From assembly GCA_015494295.1 (NCBI GenBank), contig WGBO01000055.1, positions 1 to 57,932 on the forward strand: DNA of 57,932 nucleotides. The letters run 5' to 3'. Position numbers and translations under genes: made by a program. The notes under the pieces are model-generated. The model was not told where the DNA came from, did no database searches, and worked only from the letters and a program-made list of their open reading frames with translations. Shown piece after piece: positions 26,409 to 35,092 of this stretch (position 1 is its first letter; each line of letters starts with the position of its first letter). Source of the stretch: Gammaproteobacteria bacterium (GTDB taxonomy: Bacteria > Pseudomonadota > Gammaproteobacteria > DSM-19610).

Positions 26409-27629
26409 ATGCCCCTGACCGCCATCGAAAAACGCCTGCGCGGCTTCCGGTTGCGCATTCACCAGCCCGATCATACACCGCTTGTGCTCGGGCACGGCGG
26501 GCCGGTGATCGACTGGCACCTGCACGAGGCGGGCACGCTGGATCACATTGTCGCGAATCCCGGGCAAGCGCTGGGCGCCACCTACGTGCGGGGACAGTGG
26601 GACATCGATTCCGAACACCTGCCGCTTCTGATCACCGCGCTCATTCCCGACCAGGCCGGACCGCCCGGCCACACCGGTGGCTGGCTGCGGCGCCTGCGCG
26701 CGCGGCTGCCTGGCCGGCGCTCGCGCGCCGCGGACGCCGCCGACTGGCGCAACCGCAGCGCGCGCATCGCCCGCCTGTGCCTGGGCGAGGAACTGTTCAC
26801 CGGCACCGCCTGTTTCGAGGAACCCGGCGTCACCCTGGAACAGGCCCAGCGCGCGCGCGGCCGGCGCCTGATCGAGGATCTGCAACTGCAACCAGGCCAG
26901 CACGTGCTGGATCTCGATGCGGGCTGGGGCAGCACCGCCCTGCTGCTCGCCGAGCAAGCCGCGGTTCGCGTCACCGCCCTGTTCTCCACCCCGACACAAC
27001 TCGATCACGCGCGCCGCGAGGCGCGCAACCGGCGCCTGCACGAACTGGTGCTGTGCCGGCTCGGCGACATGAACCAGTGCCGCGGCCACTTCGACCGCAT
27101 CCTCTCGAGCGGGATGAACCTTCAGGCAAGCGCGGCCGACGCCGGCGCCCAACTGCGCCGTCTCGGTGAACTGCTGCACGACGACGGCTTCATCTGGATG
27201 CAACGCACCGGCCGCCGCAAGGACCACGCCCTGGCCAACCAGTGGCTGCAACAACAGATTCCCTCGCAGAACCGGCTGCCCCTGCTGTCGGGGCTGACCG
27301 CCGCGATCGAATCCACGCCGCTGCACGCCCTGCAGATCAGCGACCTGTCCGCGCACCACGAACGCACCATCAATGCCTGGCGGCGCCGTTTCCGCCAGCA
27401 CCGCAACACCATCAGCCGGCTGTACGGGGAGACGGATACCCGTCGCTGGGAATTCAGGCTGGCCAGCGAGGAAGCCGCGCTGCAGCACGGCCAACTGAGT
27501 TGCTACCAGGTCCTGCTGGGCAACCCGCGCAGCGTGTGGCCGAACATGGACACCGGCGGCCACGCCTCCGACCACCTCCTGCCGCTCGATCTCGACCAGG
27601 CGCTCACGCGGCAGGAACGGGACGGCTGA
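26409..27629 (+). CDS. Cyclopropane-fatty-acid-synthase-like methyltransferase, degenerate
   Basis: The 406-residue protein has the domain order of CFA synthase: an N-terminal lipid-binding part with YVRGQWDIDSEHL, then a Rossmann methyltransferase. Several hallmark residues differ. SAM loop GCGWGG is DAGWGS, the SVGMFEHVG motif reads SSGMNLQAS and so lacks the catalytic Glu, and the LLHTIG motif reads IWMQRTG without His. The Cys of the YSCAYW motif is kept (GTACFEEPG). ATG at 26409 follows AAAGGTGGG. Synthase activity is doubtful. Confidence 0.65.
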   Translation: MPLTAIEKRLRGFRLRIHQPDHTPLVLGHGGPVIDWHLHEAGTLDHIVANPGQALGATYVRGQWDIDSEHLPLLITALIPDQAGPPGHTGGWLRRLRARLPGRRSRAADAADWRNRSARIARLCLGEELFTGTACFEEPGVTLEQAQRARGRRLIEDLQLQPGQHVLDLDAGWGSTALLLAEQAAVRVTALFSTPTQLDHARREARNRRLHELVLCRLGDMNQCRGHFDRILSSGMNLQASAADAGAQLRRLGELLHDDGFIWMQRTGRRKDHALANQWLQQQIPSQNRLPLLSGLTAAIESTPLHALQISDLSAHHERTINAWRRRFRQHRNTISRLYGETDTRRWEFRLASEEAALQHGQLSCYQVLLGNPRSVWPNMDTGGHASDHLLPLDLDQALTRQERDG

Positions 27630-27667
27630 GCCACCGGGAGCGCCGGGCGCGAGACGCGCCCTCAGCC
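27624..27667. terminator. Two-tier hairpin between convergent genes
   Basis: GGCTGAG (27624-27630) pairs with CTCAGCC (27661-27667). Inside it, GGGCGCG (27645-27651) pairs with CGCGCCC (27655-27661) around AGA; the two tiers share C27661. The structure spans the 32-bp gap between the convergent CFA-like gene and adk and includes both stop codons. No U-tract is present, so termination is a tentative reading. Confidence 0.35.
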
Positions 27668-29182
27668 GCGCTTGCGGGCCGCCTTGTTGCGCGCCGCGCC
27701 CTTCTTCTTTTTCACACCCGTCTTGCCGCGCGCCGCTGTCTTTGCGGTTGCCGGCCGTTTTGAGACGGCCTTCCTTGCCGGGGACTTCTTCGTCGCCGTT
27801 TTCTTCACGCTTGTCTTCGAGACCGCGGGCCGCTTCGAAGCGGCCTTTTTGGCAGCTGTCTTCTTCGCCGCGGTTTTCTTGCGGGCAACGACCTTCTTTT
27901 TGGCGACCGCCTTTTTCTTCGCCGATGGCTTCTTTGCCACCGCCTTTTTGGCGGTCGATTTTTTCGCGGCGGACTTCCTGGCCACGCTCTTCTTCACCGG
28001 GGCCTTCCGGGTGGCGCCCGCCTTCTTTGTCGCGGTCTTCCTTGCCGCCGTCTTTTTGGCTGCCGCCTTCTTCGCGACCACCTTCCGCGCCACGGCCTTC
28101 CTTGCCGGGGACTTCTTCGTCGCCGTTTTCTTCACGCTTGTCCTCGAGGACGCGGGACGCTTCGAAGCTGTCTTTTTGGCGGCCGTTTTCTTCGCCGTCG
28201 TCTTTTTCTTCACCGTCTTGCCGGCGGAAGCCTTTTGCACGGGGGATTGCTTCGCCGCGGCTTTTTTAGCCGCCCCGGACTTCCGTTTCGCAGCGGTCTT
28301 TGCCGCCGCTCTTGCCGTCGCCTTTTTGGCGCCCGGCCTTGCTGCCACGGCCTGCTTTTCGCCGGTTCCGCCGCCAGGAGAGGTCTTTTCCGCCGGGGCG
28401 GGAGCTTCGGCGGCCTCCCCGGGCCTGGACGCATCCGCCGCGACAGCCGCTTCCCGCTCGTCGTCCCGTTCCTTGAGTTTGCGAGCCACCGCGCGCCGGA
28501 TCGCCTCCGAGCGGTCGCGGCTGGCGCAGGTCTTGCGCGCTTCCTCGACCACCTTGAGCACGGCGCGGAACACGTCGTCGGCTTCGCCGATACCCTGCAC
28601 CTCGCGCAGGCAGCCCTGCTCGCGGTAGTACTCGACCACCGGCAGGGTCTGCGTCTCGTAGATGCGCAGGCGGTTGCCGATGGTCTCCTCATTGTCATCG
28701 GAACGCCGCCGCAGACGGCCGCCGCACAGGTCGCAGCGGTCGTCCATCTTGGGCGGCGCATAGAAAATGTTGTAGCTGGCGCCACAGGAAACGCAGATAC
28801 GGCGTCCGAACAGGCGCTGCATGATGGTGTCGACGTCCACGTCGATCAGCAGCGCCAGGTCGATCGGCTTGCCGAGCTGGAGGAGCAGCTCATCGAGTTG
28901 CTCGGCCTGCGCCAGGTTGCGTGGAAAACCGTCCAGAATGAAGCCCTTGCCGGTATCGGCGCGGGACAGGCGCTCGCGGATGACGCCGAGCACGATCTCG
29001 TCGGACACCAGTTGACCGGCGTCCATCACCGCCTTGGCGGCCTTGCCCAGCGGGGTGCCGGCCGCCACGGCTTCGCGCAACAGGTCTCCGGTGGATATCC
29101 CGGGAATGCCGTAATGCTTCGCCAGCCGCTGTCCCTGAGTGCCCTTCCCACTGCCCGGCGGTCCCAACAGAACAATCCTCAT
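27662..29182 (-). CDS. adk: Adenylate kinase with histone-H1-like C-terminal tail
   Basis: Residues 1-217 are a complete long-form adenylate kinase: P-loop GPPGSGKGT (7-15), AMP site STGDLLREAV (30-39), FILDGFPRN (81-89), and a lid zinc site with Cys 130, 133, 150 and 153. Adenylate kinases usually end near here. This one continues through a charged linker (218-283) into 223 residues made almost only of Lys, Ala, Thr, Arg, Ser, Val and Pro in KKTAAKK/KKSPARK patterns, like histone H1 or AlgP C-terminal domains. Frame and stop are continuous, and ATG at 29182 has an AAAGGA site. The enzyme interconverts AMP, ADP and ATP. The tail probably binds nucleic acid or another polyanion. Confidence 0.92.
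   Translation of the reverse strand: MRIVLLGPPGSGKGTQGQRLAKHYGIPGISTGDLLREAVAAGTPLGKAAKAVMDAGQLVSDEIVLGVIRERLSRADTGKGFILDGFPRNLAQAEQLDELLLQLGKPIDLALLIDVDVDTIMQRLFGRRICVSCGASYNIFYAPPKMDDRCDLCGGRLRRRSDDNEETIGNRLRIYETQTLPVVEYYREQGCLREVQGIGEADDVFRAVLKVVEEARKTCASRDRSEAIRRAVARKLKERDDEREAAVAADASRPGEAAEAPAPAEKTSPGGGTGEKQAVAARPGAKKATARAAAKTAAKRKSGAAKKAAAKQSPVQKASAGKTVKKKTTAKKTAAKKTASKRPASSRTSVKKTATKKSPARKAVARKVVAKKAAAKKTAARKTATKKAGATRKAPVKKSVARKSAAKKSTAKKAVAKKPSAKKKAVAKKKVVARKKTAAKKTAAKKAASKRPAVSKTSVKKTATKKSPARKAVSKRPATAKTAARGKTGVKKKKGAARNKAARKRG
27765..28142. repeat. 51-bp direct repeat within the adk tail
   Basis: Positions 27765-27815 and 28092-28142 are identical over 51 bp, with a more diverged similarity continuing for about 35 bp on one side. 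They encode the repeated TSVKKTATKKSPARKAV (349-365 and 458-474). The offset is 327 bp (109 codons), so recombination between the copies would remove or add 109 residues without breaking the frame. Confidence 0.85.
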
Positions 29183-29431
29183 AGTCCTTTTACGCTCGCT
29201 GTGTCATTGATTTTTATTGAATTTATCAGCTAACCGACACCATCCGGGAAGCCGCCGCCAATAAAAGTTTTTTCATAGGGACATTCAATAGTTTTCTTGG
29301 TTGTCACACCGCACAGTGATTAAGCTACCGCCCCTATAAGCCCCAAGTCAAACAAAGCACCTGAATTCCATTGCTTTTTGCTCTATGCTTGGGCGCCTTT
29401 TCAAAACCTTGCAGGGACAAACGACACCAGC

Positions 29432-29776
29432 ATGAACCGGATTCCCGACTTCACCGACAACGAACTGTGGATCATCAAGTCCACGCTGCAGGAGCGTTAC
29501 GGCGAAGCCCCCGAAGTGCAACTGGCGGAAACCGAGCTGCGCCTGGACCTCGCGCGCACCGAACTGACCGTCTGCCCGGCCGCCTACTGGGAAGTCGACA
29601 AGTGTCACTTCGTCATCGCCAAGACCGGCGACAACCGTTACCGCTGCCAGTTCTTCTACCGCATCCACCAGATGTACGGCACCGGCCGGGACGAGTACGA
29701 CGACCTGACCGAATGCGTGGTCACGCTGTTGCAGGTCCAGGCCGACCACCACGCGACGGAAGCCGGGCACGGCTGA
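29432..29776 (+). CDS. Hypothetical protein
   Basis: This 114-residue acidic soluble protein, MNRIPDFTDNELWIIKSTL onward, contains AAYWEVDKCHFVIAKTGDNRYRCQFFYR. I do not recognise a family. It is encoded 45 bp upstream of the PPi-dependent phosphofructokinase on the same strand, so it may share its transcript. ATG at 29432 is preferred over an in-frame start at 29378. The 249 bp between it and the adk start must hold divergent promoters; no strong consensus was identified. Confidence 0.6.
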   Translation: MNRIPDFTDNELWIIKSTLQERYGEAPEVQLAETELRLDLARTELTVCPAAYWEVDKCHFVIAKTGDNRYRCQFFYRIHQMYGTGRDEYDDLTECVVTLLQVQADHHATEAGHG

Positions 29777-29821
29777 GCGCGAAACAACCGGATTCAACGA
29801 ACCTTTCAGGAGTATTGTCAC

Positions 29822-31099
29822 ATGGCACGATCCACAGGAAAGAAAAACGCGTTCTACGCGCAGTCGGGTGGCGTCACCGCCGTCATCAACGCCAGCGCCT
29901 GCGGCGTGATCGAGACCGCGCGCAAGCACAAGGACAAGATCGGCAAGGTCTATGCCGGCCGTAACGGCATCATCGGCGCCCTCACCGAGGACCTCATCGA
30001 CACCAGCAAGGAATCCGCGCGCGCCATCGCCGCGCTGCGCCACACCCCGAGCGGCGCCTTCGGTTCCTGCCGCTACAAGATGAAGAGCCTGGAAGCCAAC
30101 AAGCGCGAATACGAGCGCCTGATCGAGGTGTTCGAGGCCCACAACATCGGTTACTTCTTCTACAACGGCGGCGGCGACTCCGCCGACACCTGCCTGAAGG
30201 TCTCACAACTGTCCAAGACCATGGGTTACCCGATCCAGGCCATCCACGTGCCCAAGACCGTGGACAACGACCTGCCGATCACCGACAACTGCCCGGGCTT
30301 CGGCTCGGTGGCCAAGTACATCGCCGTGTCCACCCGCGAGGCCAGCTTCGACGTGGCCTCCATGTGCGCCACCTCAACCAAGATCTTCGTGCTCGAGGTC
30401 ATGGGCCGGCACGCCGGCTGGATCGCGGCGGCGGGCGGCATGGCCGCCACCGAGGAAATCGATCTGCCGATCGTGATCCTGTTCCCGGAAGTGAAATTCA
30501 GCCAGACCAAGTTCCTCAAGCTGGTCAAGGAAAAGGTCAAGCAGTACGGCTACTGCTCCATCGTCGTCTCCGAGGGCGTGCGCGACCGTTCCGGCAAGTT
30601 CCTGGCCGACCAGGGCCTGAAGGACGCCTTCGGCCACGCCCAGCTCGGTGGCGTGGCGCCGGTCATCGCCAACCTGATCCGCGACAAGCTGGGCTACAAG
30701 TACCACTGGGCGGTCGCCGACTACCTGCAGCGCGCCGCGCGCCACATTTCCTCGAAGTCCGACGTGGAACAGGCCTACGCCATGGGCAAGGCCGCGGTGG
30801 AACTGGCGCTGGCCGGCAAGAACTCGGTGATGCCGACCATCAAGCGCACCTCCAGCAAGCCCTACCGCTGGAAAGTGGGCGAAGCCAAGTTGTCACGCGT
30901 GGCCAACGTCGAAAAGATGATGCCGCTGAGCTTCATCAGCAAGGACGGCTTCGGCATCACCAAAAAATGCCGCGACTACCTCGAGCCACTGATCGCCGGG
31001 GAGGACTACCCCCCCTACGGCAAGGACGGCATGCCGAAATACGTTCAGTTGAAGAACGTACCGGTGCGCAAGAAGCTGGCCGACTTCAAGCTCAGGTAA
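29822..31099 (+). CDS. PPi-dependent 6-phosphofructokinase
   Basis: The 425-residue enzyme has FYAQSGGVTAVINAS, then FFYNGGGDSADTCLKVS and IHVPKTVDNDLPITDNCPGFGS, then VFVLEVMGRHAGWIAA-like sequence (IFVLEVMGRHAGWIA). The Asp in GGGDS and the Lys in PKTVDND are the residues that select pyrophosphate over ATP in this superfamily. It catalyses reversible fructose-6-phosphate phosphorylation with PPi. An AGGAG site lies 9 nt before the ATG. An intrinsic terminator follows at 31110. Confidence 0.9.
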   Translation: MARSTGKKNAFYAQSGGVTAVINASACGVIETARKHKDKIGKVYAGRNGIIGALTEDLIDTSKESARAIAALRHTPSGAFGSCRYKMKSLEANKREYERLIEVFEAHNIGYFFYNGGGDSADTCLKVSQLSKTMGYPIQAIHVPKTVDNDLPITDNCPGFGSVAKYIAVSTREASFDVASMCATSTKIFVLEVMGRHAGWIAAAGGMAATEEIDLPIVILFPEVKFSQTKFLKLVKEKVKQYGYCSIVVSEGVRDRSGKFLADQGLKDAFGHAQLGGVAPVIANLIRDKLGYKYHWAVADYLQRAARHISSKSDVEQAYAMGKAAVELALAGKNSVMPTIKRTSSKPYRWKVGEAKLSRVANVEKMMPLSFISKDGFGITKKCRDYLEPLIAGEDYPPYGKDGMPKYVQLKNVPVRKKLADFKLR

Positions 31100-31109
31100 G
31101 ACTTGAACA

Positions 31110-31136
31110 GGGGGTGCTTAAAAGCACCCCTTTTTT
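31110..31136 (+). terminator. Intrinsic terminator after the PPi-phosphofructokinase gene
   Basis: GGGGTGCTT (31111-31119) pairs with AAGCACCCC (31122-31130) around AA, followed by six T residues (31131-31136). This is a textbook Rho-independent terminator 11 nt after the stop codon. Confidence 0.93.
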
Positions 31137-31147
31137 GTGGTGACGGG

Positions 31148-31339
31148 ATGACGCTGGAAAAAGCACGCGAACTGATTGCCGTACAGGCCGACATGGGCGG
31201 CGGCTACAACCGGAACGGCGCGAAGCTGATCCTCGCCGAGGTTCAGCGCGAACACGGACAGGAAGCCGTGGACCGGTTGATTCGCGAGTTCGACCTGGAA
31301 AAACTGTTCGGCTTCAAGCCGGGCAGCAGCTTCCACTGA
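31148..31339 (+). CDS. Small conserved-looking hypothetical protein
   Basis: The 63-residue helical protein MTLEKARELIAVQADMGGG ends LEKLFGFKPGSSF. Codon use matches the neighbours and the frame is clean. It lies between the phosphofructokinase terminator and hppA. No family is recognised. The ribosome-binding site is weak (GACGGG immediately before the ATG). Confidence 0.55.
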   Translation: MTLEKARELIAVQADMGGGYNRNGAKLILAEVQREHGQEAVDRLIREFDLEKLFGFKPGSSFH

Positions 31340-31384
31340 AACGTAACCGGCGATACCGGCGCGCGTCCGCGGCAAGAAACGATC

Positions 31385-31429
31385 ACAGTTTCCCCCGCCG
31401 GGCCCGGCCAATCGCACCGTAGAAACTGT
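31385..31429 (+). promoter_or_regulatory. Leader hairpin upstream of hppA
   Basis: ACAGTTTC (31385-31392) pairs with GAAACTGT (31422-31429), enclosing a GC palindrome (GCCGGGCCCGGC). The structure ends 5 nt before the GGAGGAA ribosome-binding site of hppA and could affect access to it. Regulatory meaning is inference. Confidence 0.35.
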
Positions 31430-31445
31430 TGTTGGAGGAAACATC

Positions 31446-33479
<2,034 letters not shown>

Positions 33480-33494
33480 CTCCACCTGAAGCGA

Positions 33495-33528
33495 CGCCCC
33501 CGGTCGAAAAAACCGGGGGCGTTTTTTT
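33495..33528 (+). terminator. Intrinsic terminator of hppA
   Basis: CGCCCCCGGT (33495-33504) pairs with ACCGGGGGCG (33512-33521), followed by seven T residues (33522-33528), 15 nt after the hppA stop. Confidence 0.95.
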
Positions 33529-33549
33529 GGGGTGGCAGATTTTCGTCAC

Positions 33550-33747
33550 GGGTTGGGGGTTCTTCCTTTTTCCAGGCGACGACTTGCCCGCTACGCGGGT
33601 CCCCTGCGCGTCTCGACATTTTGCGCGCTCGCGAAACTCGCGGTTCGCGCTGGCACGCGAACCACTCAGACAACGCTCGCTTGATCGCAAAATGTCTGCG
33701 ATGCTCGGCTGCGCCGAACGCCTGGAAAAAGGAAGAACCCCCAACCC
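33550..33747 (-). repeat. Structured repeat element, copy B (29-bp perfect inverted repeat), inverted relative to A and C
   Basis: The outer arms 33550-33578 and 33719-33747 are perfect reverse complements (29/29) and share no sequence with the arms of copies A or C. Read on the minus strand, the 140-nt core contains the same blocks: 33716-33696 (identical 21 nt to A), TGTCTGAGTGG at 33672-33662, CCGCGAGTTT at 33643-33634, and a diverged version of the last block (33611-33579). The inner 11-bp stem 33615-33625 with 33686-33696 pairs perfectly, with a sequence different from the other copies. The apical hairpin GGTTCGCG/CGCGAACC is also perfect. It lies between the hppA terminator and ppa. Confidence 0.88.
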
Positions 33748-33786
33748 ATGACTTGCTACGTGCGAACAAAAAGCAAAAAAAGGGGA

Positions 33787-33820
33787 CGCAGGGAACCCGC
33801 GTCAGCGGGCAAACCGTTGA
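33787..33820 (+). repeat. 3' fragment of the structured repeat element (copy D)
   Basis: This 34-nt stretch matches the last core block of copies A and C with one substitution, including the CCCGC-GTCA-GCGGG hairpin. Upstream there is no first block, no inner stem and no outer arm, so it looks like a truncated or decayed copy. It lies 40 bp from copy B and about 50 bp upstream of the ppa promoter, in the opposite orientation to B. Confidence 0.8.
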
Positions 33821-33870
33821 GACGAACCGAACCGGTAGACAGGCACCTCCCCCCACGGAGACAATAAATT

Positions 33871-33900
33871 CAGACACGCCAAATCCAGACCCGCTATAAT
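33871..33900 (+). promoter_or_regulatory. Promoter of ppa
   Basis: A perfect TATAAT lies at 33895-33900, with CAGACA at 33871-33876 as a weak -35 at 18-bp spacing. A start near 33907 would give a leader of about 29 nt with GGGAG before the ppa ATG. Confidence 0.6.
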
Positions 33901-33935
33901 TGCTGGCCTTTTGATCTTCTGGACGGGAGCCCAAC

Positions 33936-34484
33936 ATGAATCTCGATCGCGTCAGTTCCGGCACGGATCTCCCCAATGACATCAATGTCATTATTGAAAT
34001 TCCGGCCCACGCCGACCCGGTGAAATACGAGGTCGACAAGCAGACGGGGGCCATGTTCGTGGACCGCTTCATGCACACCGCCATGCATTATCCCTGCAAT
34101 TACGGCTACGTTCCCCACACGTTATCGCCAGATGGCGACCCTGTGGATGTACTGGTGCTGACCCCGGTGCCGCTGATCAGCGGTTCGGTGGTGCGCTGCC
34201 GACCGGTGGGCGTCCTGAAAATGACCGACGAATCGGGCGATGACGCCAAGGTGCTGGCTGTGCCCATCGACAAGCTGTGCAAGGAATACCGGCAGGTGCA
34301 GGATTTCCGCGACCTGCCGCCCAGCACGCTGGAACAGGTGGCGCATTTCTTCGAGCACTACAAGGATCTCGACGAGGGCAAATGGGTGCGCGTGGAAGGC
34401 TGGGCCGGCGTCGACGAGGCGCGCCAGGAAATCATGAACAGCGTCGAAATGTATAAAAACGCCCCCGAAAAACCCAATTTCTGA
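33936..34484 (+). CDS. ppa: Soluble inorganic pyrophosphatase
   Basis: The 182-residue family I pyrophosphatase has the metal-binding signature DGDPVDVLV, the N-terminal [18 protein letters not shown] and the YGYVPHTL region. It hydrolyses PPi to phosphate in the cytosol. It may compete with the PPi-dependent phosphofructokinase and the H+-pyrophosphatase encoded just upstream. It is followed after 9 nt by a phosphodiesterase gene. Confidence 0.95.
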   Translation: MNLDRVSSGTDLPNDINVIIEIPAHADPVKYEVDKQTGAMFVDRFMHTAMHYPCNYGYVPHTLSPDGDPVDVLVLTPVPLISGSVVRCRPVGVLKMTDESGDDAKVLAVPIDKLCKEYRQVQDFRDLPPSTLEQVAHFFEHYKDLDEGKWVRVEGWAGVDEARQEIMNSVEMYKNAPEKPNF

Positions 34485-34493
34485 GTATTTGCC

Positions 34494-35036
34494 ATGAAAA
34501 TCTGCATCGTTTCCGACAGTCACGACCACCGCCCGCTGCTGGAGGCCGCGGTGCGCGCGGCCAAGGCCGCCGGCGCGGAAGCGGTGCTGCACTGCGGCGA
34601 CGTGGTGGCGCCCAGCACCCTCAGCGTGCTGAAACCCTTCGGCCTGCCCATACACGTGATCCACGGCAACAACACCGGTGACCTGTACATGATGGCGCGG
34701 ATCGCGAACCAGCCCGGCAACAACATCACCTTCTACGGCCAGGACGCCGGCATCGAGCTGGCGGGGCGCAAGATCTTCATCGTCCACTACCCGCACTACG
34801 CGCGCGCCATGGCCGCCACCGGCGACTGGGACCTGGTGTGCTGCGGACACGATCACGAGGTTCGGGTGGAAACGGTGCCGAACATTCTCGGCGGTGAAAC
34901 CCACATGGTGAACCCGGGCACGGTGGGCGGTGTGGCCGCGCCCGCCACCTGGGTACTGGGCGACCTGGACAGCATGAGCTTCGAAATCCACGAAGTGGAG
35001 GTCGACGCGCCGGTGGACGAACTCGCCGCGTCCTGA
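34494..35036 (+). CDS. YfcE/MJ0936-type metallophosphoesterase
   Basis: The 180-residue calcineurin-like phosphoesterase has the metal-binding blocks MKICIVSDSHDH, LHCGDVVA, VIHGNN, IVHYPHYA and CCGHDHE. Family members cleave phosphodiester substrates in vitro; the natural substrate is unknown. In the third block VHGH is replaced by VHYP, an uncommon change. It is the last gene before the restriction-modification island. Confidence 0.85.
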   Translation: MKICIVSDSHDHRPLLEAAVRAAKAAGAEAVLHCGDVVAPSTLSVLKPFGLPIHVIHGNNTGDLYMMARIANQPGNNITFYGQDAGIELAGRKIFIVHYPHYARAMAATGDWDLVCCGHDHEVRVETVPNILGGETHMVNPGTVGGVAAPATWVLGDLDSMSFEIHEVEVDAPVDELAAS

Positions 35037-35092
35037 CTCCCCCCGCCTGGATCGTCGCATGCATGCCGCTCTCCCGATATTGTTTCAGCCAT

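Noticed and set aside
27672..28628. Long plus-strand open frame rich in Ala and Phe opposite the adk tail
   Set aside because: It is the antisense shadow of the lysine-rich codons (AAG/GCC read as CTT/GGC); it lacks a ribosome site and any domain.
33550..33747. Repeat copy B as an ordinary insertion sequence or MITE
   Set aside because: No transposase, no conserved termini between copies and no obvious target-site duplication; the termini are the most variable part.
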